A DNA stretch of 54,102 bases from Bacteroidota bacterium. Its GTDB lineage: Bacteria > Bacteroidota > Bacteroidia > Chitinophagales > Chitinophagaceae. Shown here one piece after another: positions 7,534-14,174 of the stretch. A program made the translations under genes and the position numbers. Position 1 is the stretch's first letter, and every line of letters starts with the position of its first letter. The notes under the pieces were generated by a model. That model ran no database searches. It worked only from the letters and a program-made list of their open reading frames with translations, and had not been told where the DNA came from. The stretch is taken from the NCBI GenBank assembly GCA_023422565.1, contig JAFAGR010000030.1, positions 1 to 54,102 of the forward strand, read 5' to 3'.

Positions 7534-7770
7534 TTAAATTTTATTTCCTGCAGCACGCATTTCTTTTACTACAGACATCAAACCATTCTTGTTGATGGTT
7601 CTGATCGCTTCTGAAGAAACCTTCATAGTGATCCACCTGTCTTCCTCAGCAAGAAAATAACGCTTCGTTTGCAGGTTCGGCAGAAAACGACGTTTAGTTT
7701 TAATATTTGAATGCGATACCTTGTTACCGGTAATAGGCTTTTTTCCTGTAACCTGACATACTCTAGCCAT
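7534..7770 (-). CDS. rpmB: 50S ribosomal protein L28
   Basis: This 78-residue L28 has the family start MARVCQVTGKKPITGNKVSHSN and the RFLPNLQTKRYFLAEE core. It is the first gene of the rpmB-rpmG-DUF4295 operon. A -7 box and a conserved leader hairpin lie immediately upstream; the same leader precedes rplU. Confidence 0.97.
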   Translation of the reverse strand: MARVCQVTGKKPITGNKVSHSNIKTKRRFLPNLQTKRYFLAEEDRWITMKVSSEAIRTINKNGLMSVVKEMRAAGNKI

Positions 7771-7786
7771 TGTTCTAAAATTTAAG

Positions 7787-7813
7787 TCCCGTTTTTTTCG
7801 GGAGGCAAAGGTA
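7787..7813 (-). promoter_or_regulatory. rpmB promoter and leader hairpin
   Basis: On the minus strand a TACCTTTG box (7813-7806) is followed at once by CC and then a TCCCG-A(7)-CGGGA hairpin at the expected transcript start. The same arrangement with almost the same bases precedes rplU at 17544-17570. This points to a shared way of controlling ribosomal protein transcripts. Confidence 0.6.
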
Positions 7814-7955
7814 GCAAAAATGTTTTAATTAGTACGCCCGATTGCGAACTTTTTACTCAAAAAAACAAAGTTTTTACTATCAATGACGCAAATCATGCGC
7901 TGATCAGGGCTTTGGCACCGCTGAACGGAGTATCATTGCTGCAAATTTACCTGAA

Positions 7956-8363
7956 ATGGAACATATTGTGGATACCAGTTTTGTAAGGGATCGGGTTTTC
8001 AGTGCCGCGATCGACGACCATATGCTGGTCATGGATTCACCGGAAGAAGGCCCCTCTGCCGGTCCAAGCCCCAAGAAATTGATGCTTGCCTCGCTGGGCG
8101 CCTGTACGGGCATTGACGTAGTGTCGATCCTGGAAAAAATGCAGGTGCCCCACTCCCATTTTAAAATTTCGACCCGCGCAGTATTAACAGAGGAACACCC
8201 GAAAGTTTATTCCGAAGTGTATATTATATATCACATTAAAGTTGCGGAGGAACACCAGGCCAAAGTGAAAAAAGCGGTTGACCTTTCCATTGAAAAGTAT
8301 TGCGGAGTGATGGCGATGTTTGAAAAGTTTGCGAAGGTGAAGACGGAAATCGAGTTCAATTGA
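7956..8363 (+). CDS. OsmC family protein
   Basis: This 135-residue OsmC/Ohr-fold protein has both conserved cysteines: one in GACTGIDVVSIL near residue 50 and one in EKYCGVMAM near residue 112. These form the peroxidatic pair of the family. GPSPKKLMLASL is the typical entry to the first helix. Members reduce organic hydroperoxides or act in redox stress, although this YhfA-like subgroup is not fully characterised. It is a single gene, divergent from rpmB. The spacer 7814-7955 holds no other gene. Confidence 0.92.
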   Translation: MEHIVDTSFVRDRVFSAAIDDHMLVMDSPEEGPSAGPSPKKLMLASLGACTGIDVVSILEKMQVPHSHFKISTRAVLTEEHPKVYSEVYIIYHIKVAEEHQAKVKKAVDLSIEKYCGVMAMFEKFAKVKTEIEFN

Positions 8364-8376
8364 CGAGTTCTGATTC

Positions 8377-8530
8377 TTCGCCTGTGTTGGTCTTATGACC
8401 AACACAGCAATGATTGCTTCGCCAGTGTTGGTCATGTGACCAATAGCAAGGTGTTTGCTTTCGCCTGTGTTGGTCATGTGACCAATAGCAAGGTGTTTGC
8501 TTTCGCCCGTGTTGGTCTTATGACCAACAC
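8377..8530. repeat. four-copy palindromic tandem repeat, period 41-42 bp
   Basis: Copies of GTGTTGGTC begin at 8384, 8425, 8467 and 8509. The two outer copies form perfect 9-bp hairpins with GACCAACAC and a TTAT loop. The two inner copies have ATGT loops and a decayed right arm followed by an identical AGCAAGGTGTTTGCTTTCGC linker. The array fills the gap between two convergent genes (OsmC and EamA). It may serve as a double-sided terminator or be a REP-like element. No large gene explains it. Confidence 0.85.
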
Positions 8531-8565
8531 GACAAACTGTTTACTGGCGCCTAAATTGGAAGAAT

Positions 8566-9435
8566 TTAATGGTAACTTTTTCTTGCCCGCATGGTTTGCA
8601 ATACGATGGCGAGGATGATCAATGACAGCCCCCCGTAAAATGCGCCGCCCAGCATTTTGTTTTCATTAAAAATTACAAAGGCGAGCAGGATGCCATACAC
8701 AGGCTCAAGATTGTATGTGAGGTTTACGGTGAATGCGGATATTTTTTTGAGCGCGTGTAATTGCAATTCGAACATTACCACGGTGCAGGCTGTAGCGAGC
8801 ACGAAAAGCCAAGCCCAGTCTGACATTGTAGGGACGTAATATTCCGCCGGAAAAAAATTCAGATATACCGGCGTTAAGGCCAGTAACAATACGAAGCCGC
8901 CCGCGAGCTCGTAAAAGGTGAGTGTGCGCGGACTGTACTTTTTCAGCAATTGCTTATTAAAAACAGGAAAGATCGCGCTTCCCAAGGCAGCTACAATTCC
9001 GAACAGGATCCCCTTTACATACTCAGGATAAAAATCAAAAATGATATAGATACCGGCGATGGCGAGAAAGCCCAGCATGATCTCCTGCCAAACCGGTTTC
9101 TTTTTTGTGATCAGCGGTTCCAGTATGGCTGTAAAAAATCCGGTAGCGGAAAAACAAACCAATGCCACTGATACATTCGAATACTTGATGCTGCCGTAAA
9201 AAGCCACCCAGTGAAGGCAGATAATAAATCCGACGCCGGTTATTTTCAAAAGTTCGCGGCCGCCGATCTTTTGCCATTGCCCGCGAAAGGTTAATAGCAG
9301 GGCCAGCACTATAACGGTAAGGAGTAAACGATATGATACCAGAAGGATCTCATTCAACCCGATGAGTTTTCCCAGTATGGCAGTGAACCCCGCGAGCAAC
9401 ACGGCAATGTGCAACTGCCAGAAAGCCTTCTTCAT
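8566..9435 (-). CDS. EamA/DMT-superfamily transporter
   Basis: This 289-residue protein has about ten hydrophobic segments in two homologous halves. The second EamA repeat begins near residue 150 and shows NLTYNLEPVYGILLAFVIFNE, typical of drug/metabolite exporters. The substrate is unknown. The gene is monocistronic and convergent with osmC. Its TAACTTTG -7 box lies only four bases before the ATG, so the mRNA may be leaderless. Confidence 0.9.
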   Translation of the reverse strand: MKKAFWQLHIAVLLAGFTAILGKLIGLNEILLVSYRLLLTVIVLALLLTFRGQWQKIGGRELLKITGVGFIICLHWVAFYGSIKYSNVSVALVCFSATGFFTAILEPLITKKKPVWQEIMLGFLAIAGIYIIFDFYPEYVKGILFGIVAALGSAIFPVFNKQLLKKYSPRTLTFYELAGGFVLLLALTPVYLNFFPAEYYVPTMSDWAWLFVLATACTVVMFELQLHALKKISAFTVNLTYNLEPVYGILLAFVIFNENKMLGGAFYGGLSLIILAIVLQTMRARKSYH

Positions 9436-9439
9436 TCAC

Positions 9440-9447
9440 CAAAGTTA
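9440..9447 (-). promoter_or_regulatory. -7 promoter box (TAACTTTG) touching the EamA gene start
   Basis: A perfect TAnnTTTG box on the minus strand with only four bases between it and the ATG. Transcription would begin at or next to the start codon. Confidence 0.45.
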
Positions 9448-9505
9448 GGCAGGCCGTACCCATCAACCACTGAAATAATACAATTTCCGCTCCTCAGCCG
9501 GCCGG

Positions 9506-9534
9506 TTTGGGAAAGCCCAAATCCTTTATATTTG
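9506..9534 (+). promoter_or_regulatory. complete Bacteroidota promoter: TTTG, 17 bp, TATATTTG
   Basis: A -33 TTTG at 9506-9509 and a -7 TATATTTG at 9527-9534 are separated by 17 bases. The ATG of the DUF2723 gene follows 25 bases later. This is the most complete promoter match in the window. Confidence 0.7.
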
Positions 9535-9559
9535 CCCACCTATAACCAAGTAACGAATT

Positions 9560-12500
9560 ATGAGTTTCAAACAGATCAACAATATTACCGGTTGGGCAGT
9601 TTGCCTTATTGCCTGCTTAGTATATATAATGACGATGGAGGCAACCGGCAGCCTTTGGGATTGCGGTGAATTCGCCTCTTCTGCCTACAAGTTACAGATC
9701 CCGCATCCGCCGGGCGCGCCGCTTTTTGTAATGATCGGCCGTTTGTTCATGATTCCTTTTAGTCCGGCTACAGCCGCAACGGGTATTAACCTGATGAGCG
9801 CCCTTGCCAGTGGCTTCACTATTCTCTTTCTTTTCTGGAGTATCACCTACCTGGGCTTAAAGCTCACGCAAAAAGAAAATAAGACCTTAACCTCCACGCA
9901 CACATTCGCAATCATGGCTGCGGGCGTTGTTGGAGCACTCGCCTACACTTTTTCTGATTCGTTTTGGTACAGCGCCGTTGAAGGTGAGGTTTATGCACTC
10001 TCTTCTTTCTTCACCGCACTTGTATTCTGGGCGATCTTAAAATGGGAACAAAGCGTTACACGGGAGGAAGAACAAGGCATCCGCGGCCACTTCACTAAGG
10101 CCGATCGTTGGATCATCCTTATCTTCTATTTAATGGGTCTTAGTATAGGCGTCCATTTATTGAACTTACTTACACTGCCGGCCCTTGTAGTAGTGTATTA
10201 TTTCAAAAGATATAAAGTTACCCGGTGGGGAACCGTTATTGCCTTCCTTATTGGCTGCGTGATCACAGGACTTGTTCAGAAGGCAGTGATTCAATGGAGC
10301 ATTCAGTGGGCGGGAAGCATGGACGTAATGTTCAAAAATAATTTCGGTTTACCATTCTTTACCGGTTTTGCATTCCTGTTTGCGTTGTTGGGCCTGCTCA
10401 TATTCTTCGGGCTGCGCATCGCTAACAAAAACAACTGGAACTTTTTAAAACTTGGCCTGTGGAGTTTTGCGTTTATGCTTGTGGGTTACTCCTCCTACCT
10501 AACTACAATGATCCGCAGTAGCGCAGATCCTTCAATAGACATGTTCAATGTTGACAATCCCGTAACGCTGGTGGGATACGTAAGCCGCGAGCAATATGGC
10601 GACTGGCCGATTTTATACGGACATGACTTTACCGATCAGGTTGTGGATACAAAGGTTACCGAAACATACATTAAATCAAACGACGCATATGAAAAGAAAG
10701 GCCGCAAGGTTGAATACGTGTATGCGCCTGAAGACCTTCATTTCTTCCCGAGAATGTGGGACCACAGTAACGACCAGGGCCGGGCGGATTACTATGCAGC
10801 CTTTGCAGGAATAAGCCGCGATGCGCAGGGCAATTGGGATAGTAAGCCAACGATGCGTGATAACATTGCTTTCTTCATTCAATACCAGCTCAATTGGATG
10901 TATTGGAGATACTTCCTTTGGAATTTTGCCGGAAAGCAAAACGATGTACAAGGCGTTAACATGGGCAATGTTCGTGATGGTAACTGGAAAACCGGAATCG
11001 GATTTATCGATGCCATATTCCTGGGAAATCAGGACAATCTTCCGGACAGTTTAAAAAATAACAAAGCAAATAACAAGCTTTTTGCGCTTCCATTGATACT
11101 CGGTATTCTTGGTTTGTTGTACCAGGTGAAAAAAGACAGAAGAGATGCGCTTGTTGTTGGCCTGCTCTTTTTCTTTACAGGTATTGCAATTTGCGTTTAC
11201 CTCAATCAGCCGGGCTTGCAGCCACGTGAACGCGACTATGCTTTTTCAGGATCCTTCTATGCTTTTGCATTCTGGATTGGCCTTGGTGTTTTTTGGGTGC
11301 GTGATGCAATCTTTAAGTTGATGAAGAACCTTCGCTCAGCAACAGTGGCGGCAGCAGTGGCCTGCCTGCTACTTGTGCCGGTTTGGATGGCCATTCAGGA
11401 ATGGGATGATCACGACAGAAGTAATAAAACCTTAGCGCGTGACCTTGCTATCAACTATCTCGAAAGCTGTGCGCCAAATGCAATTGTGATCTCTTTTGGC
11501 GATAACGATACCTATCCATTATGGTATGCGCAAGAGGTAGAAGGTATTCGTCCTGACGTTCGCGTGATCAACAGCAGTTTGCTTGGAACTGACTGGTATA
11601 TCAATCAACTTCGATACAAGATAAACGGTAGTGCTCCGATAGATCCCATCTGGTCGAAAGAACAGATCGAAGGCTCAAATCGTGATATCGTTTATCATGC
11701 GCCCAAGCCCGGTGTAGACCCGAACCAGTTCATGGATCTTTATACGATGATGAAGGATTATGCCGGAAGTAATGATCCCGCGATGATGGAGCAAGGGCGT
11801 GATGGAAGCTGGCTGAATGTTTACCCTTCAAAACGCGTTTCTATTCCTGTAGACATTAATAAAGTAAGACAAAACGGAACGGTGAGTGCAACTGATAATG
11901 TTGCCGCCTCCGTTGAATTTGAAATTCCAAAGAACACACTCTTTAAGAATGATGCGGCAATTTTAAACATCATCGCGGCAAACAAATGGGAACGTCCGAT
12001 CTACTTTACCTCACCGTACGGCGAGTTGGGATTTGGCGATTATTTGCGCCAGGACGGTATGACCTACAGGCTTGTTCCGGTTAAAAGTGATGAAGTAAAT
12101 GAGGATTGGGTAGCTGATAAAATGCTGAACAAATTCAAGTTTGGCAATGCCGATAAACCGGGTGTTTATTTTGATGAAGAGAACCGCCGCCATTTAAACG
12201 GCATAAGGTTGAATTATGCGCAGGCAGCGTCAGCATTGGTTGATGCGGGCAAAGAAGCCGAGGCGAGAAAATTATTGCAGCAGGTTGATAAGATGATGTT
12301 GCAGGAAAATTTCCCCTACGGAATGGTGAGCAGGAACCAGCAACACAACCAGATTAGTGTTCAGTTGTTGTATGCGGCTTATAAAGCGAACGATACGACA
12401 CTTATCAATAAAATTTCCTCTGCGGTAAGAAAGGATGCGGAGCAACAAAGAACATACTATCAATTGCTGAGTGATGTGCGGAGAGACAGATTATCGCATG

Positions 12501-12634
12501 AAGAAGAAAGGAATGAAATGTTGTTGGGAGCGCTGAATCAGCTTGATCAGCAGTTCAAAGCCATGAGGCAGCAAATTGAGGCCGGTGCGCAGATTCAAAC
12601 GGAGACGATTCCGCAAGCGGCGGACAGCAGATAG
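9560..12634 (+). CDS. DUF2723 protein (TMEM260-like, GT-C-type membrane protein)
   Basis: This 1024-residue protein has around a dozen membrane helices in its first 600 residues and a large soluble C-terminal half. After helix 1 come GSLWDCGEFASSAYKL and PHPPGAPLF (residues about 31-55), the acidic luminal loop diagnostic of DUF2723. Human TMEM260, which shares this domain, is a protein O-mannosyltransferase, and GT-C enzymes use such an acidic loop with a lipid-linked sugar donor. The bacterial protein may therefore glycosylate exported proteins; this is inference. The C-terminal part contains FGDNDTYPLWYAQE and a helical end rich in Gln. The gene is monocistronic, with its own promoter and terminator. 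Confidence 0.88.
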   Translation: MSFKQINNITGWAVCLIACLVYIMTMEATGSLWDCGEFASSAYKLQIPHPPGAPLFVMIGRLFMIPFSPATAATGINLMSALASGFTILFLFWSITYLGLKLTQKENKTLTSTHTFAIMAAGVVGALAYTFSDSFWYSAVEGEVYALSSFFTALVFWAILKWEQSVTREEEQGIRGHFTKADRWIILIFYLMGLSIGVHLLNLLTLPALVVVYYFKRYKVTRWGTVIAFLIGCVITGLVQKAVIQWSIQWAGSMDVMFKNNFGLPFFTGFAFLFALLGLLIFFGLRIANKNNWNFLKLGLWSFAFMLVGYSSYLTTMIRSSADPSIDMFNVDNPVTLVGYVSREQYGDWPILYGHDFTDQVVDTKVTETYIKSNDAYEKKGRKVEYVYAPEDLHFFPRMWDHSNDQGRADYYAAFAGISRDAQGNWDSKPTMRDNIAFFIQYQLNWMYWRYFLWNFAGKQNDVQGVNMGNVRDGNWKTGIGFIDAIFLGNQDNLPDSLKNNKANNKLFALPLILGILGLLYQVKKDRRDALVVGLLFFFTGIAICVYLNQPGLQPRERDYAFSGSFYAFAFWIGLGVFWVRDAIFKLMKNLRSATVAAAVACLLLVPVWMAIQEWDDHDRSNKTLARDLAINYLESCAPNAIVISFGDNDTYPLWYAQEVEGIRPDVRVINSSLLGTDWYINQLRYKINGSAPIDPIWSKEQIEGSNRDIVYHAPKPGVDPNQFMDLYTMMKDYAGSNDPAMMEQGRDGSWLNVYPSKRVSIPVDINKVRQNGTVSATDNVAASVEFEIPKNTLFKNDAAILNIIAANKWERPIYFTSPYGELGFGDYLRQDGMTYRLVPVKSDEVNEDWVADKMLNKFKFGNADKPGVYFDEENRRHLNGIRLNYAQAASALVDAGKEAEARKLLQQVDKMMLQENFPYGMVSRNQQHNQISVQLLYAAYKANDTTLINKISSAVRKDAEQQRTYYQLLSDVRRDRLSHEEERNEMLLGALNQLDQQFKAMRQQIEAGAQIQTETIPQAADSR

Positions 12635-12682
12635 TCTGAAGTCAAAAGTGGATAGTTATTAGTCCATAGATTATTTTCATTG

Positions 12683-12720
12683 CACATCAGCGTCTCCTTT
12701 TGGGGGGCGCTGATGTGTTT
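12683..12720 (+). terminator. terminator after the DUF2723 gene
   Basis: The perfect 10-bp arms CACATCAGCG (12683-12692) and CGCTGATGTG (12708-12717) enclose a loop that can pair further, and a short T-run follows. It lies about 50 bases past the stop codon. Confidence 0.75.
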
Positions 12721-13132
12721 TAAGCTCATCTACGATTCCCCCTCCTTGCCCCGTTGATACTACCAGTTGGCTGATCTGGAACATAGTGGTAATTCTATTC
12801 CGGGTTTTATCATAACCAAGATCGCTTAGAAATTACCCTTTGTGGGTTGGGTATTACCTTTTAATGACCAGGTTGAAGGTTTTTGGCGGAATATTCTAAA
12901 GACTTATAATTACCAGCAACGCAGGAAAATAGATAGCAACGCGGTCTCATGCCGGATTCGGGCGGCAGTACAAGTTATAGACGAACCTGGAGCTATACCC
13001 AAGCGGAGCCACCAAAGCGAACTGTCTGAAACTCTTTGATTCCCGAGGTCACGGACTTAGGTGGGAGGGTCGTGTACCAAAACCTTTATACCAAATCGAA
13101 TTGAATTCAGGCTTGCCTATTCCGAAGCTCCC
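12721..13132. other. gene-free spacer between convergent genes
   Basis: This stretch of about 410 bases has no credible coding frame and no RNA gene that I recognise. It carries one copy (13051-13077) of the ACGGACTTA-GG-AGGGTCGTGT motif also seen twice in the spacer at 5334-5873. In both spacers a CGAATTG...GAATTCAG block follows. It may be a decayed element. Confidence 0.45.
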
Positions 13133-14167
13133 TCACCTTTCAATCACATTAACTTCCTTCTCCAACTCCACCCCAAACTTTTCAAAAACACTTTCCCTGA
13201 TCTTTTCACAGAGCGCAAGAATCTCCTTGCCAGTGGCATTCCCATAATTCACCAAAACAAGCGCCTGCTTTTCATGGCAGCCCGCATCCCCCTCTCTCCT
13301 GCCCTTCCATCCGCACTCCTCAATTAGCCAGCCTGCGGCAAGTTTAAAGTGGCCATTATTCAAATCATAAGCGGGCAGGTCCGGAAAATCTTTCAGAAGA
13401 GAGTCATATTTTTCTGAGGTCACCTGCGGGTTCTTAAAAAAGCTTCCGGCATTACCGATAATTGCAGGGTCAGGTAACTTACTTCGGCGAATATTCATTA
13501 CCGCTTTTGCGACTGATGCCACCGTAAGCGTCCCTTCGTCCATGCTTTCAAGTTCGTTTCGAATAGCGCCATAAGATGTATTGAATACCGGGTATTTGTT
13601 AAGCCTGTAAGTGACATCGGTGATCACAAACTGGTCTTTCAACACATTTTTAAAAACGCTTTCCCGGTATCCGAGTTTACAATCTTCCTTGCTAAAGATC
13701 ACTTCCTCCCCATCCATTACCTGTACGGCGCTTAGTTCATGCAACACATCACGTACCTCCACACCGTAAGCCCCGATATTTTGCATTGGCGATGCGCCCA
13801 CACTCCCGGGGATCAATGCGAGATTTTCAACACCCGCGAGGTTCTTGTTAATACAGTGCATTACGAACTCATGCCAATTCACACCGGCTCCAACTTTAAG
13901 AAAAACATGTTCCTCAGTTTCATTTACTTCTTCAATTCCGGATATACTCATTCGAATGACCGGACGAGCAATATTATTCATCAGTAAAATATTGCTGCCT
14001 CCGCCAATTATAAAGGGCTGCGCAAATACGTTTCCCTGCTCATAAGCGAGCGCTTCTTTCAGTTCTTCAGTGTCGTGAACTTCAAGCATTGTTCTGGCAA
14101 GAACATCAATACCAAAAGTGTTGAAAGGCTTGAGTGAAATGTTTTTGAGAATTTTCAAGGATAGCAA
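13133..14167 (-). CDS. murB: UDP-N-acetylmuramate dehydrogenase MurB
   Basis: MurB is the flavoenzyme that reduces UDP-GlcNAc-enolpyruvate to UDP-MurNAc in peptidoglycan synthesis. The 344-residue length and motifs fit the type I (E. coli-like) form: NTFGI near the start, PFIIGGGSNILL for FAD phosphate binding, LALIPGSVGASPMQNIGAYG in the centre, and GNAGSFFKNP carrying the catalytic Ser. The CGWKGRREGDAGCHEKQALVLVN end is also typical. It is the last gene of plsC-priA-murB, seven bases after priA. Confidence 0.97.
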   Translation of the reverse strand: MLSLKILKNISLKPFNTFGIDVLARTMLEVHDTEELKEALAYEQGNVFAQPFIIGGGSNILLMNNIARPVIRMSISGIEEVNETEEHVFLKVGAGVNWHEFVMHCINKNLAGVENLALIPGSVGASPMQNIGAYGVEVRDVLHELSAVQVMDGEEVIFSKEDCKLGYRESVFKNVLKDQFVITDVTYRLNKYPVFNTSYGAIRNELESMDEGTLTVASVAKAVMNIRRSKLPDPAIIGNAGSFFKNPQVTSEKYDSLLKDFPDLPAYDLNNGHFKLAAGWLIEECGWKGRREGDAGCHEKQALVLVNYGNATGKEILALCEKIRESVFEKFGVELEKEVNVIER

Positions 14168-14174
14168 TTAAAAA

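Noticed and set aside
7942..7949. A second TAAATTTG box on the minus strand that could drive rpmB
   Set aside because: It lies about 130 bases upstream of the clear rpmB promoter, within the osmC control region; a chance match to a short AT-rich motif is likely.
8377..8530. Regular repeats with a period of about 42 bp that could suggest a CRISPR array
   Set aside because: The units are palindromic tandem copies; the sequence between the repeated arms is itself repeated, so there are no unique spacers, and no cas genes are present.
12721..13132. Insertion sequence or transposase remnant
   Set aside because: No terminal inverted repeats, target duplication or transposase motif can be recognised; only a short motif shared with another spacer.
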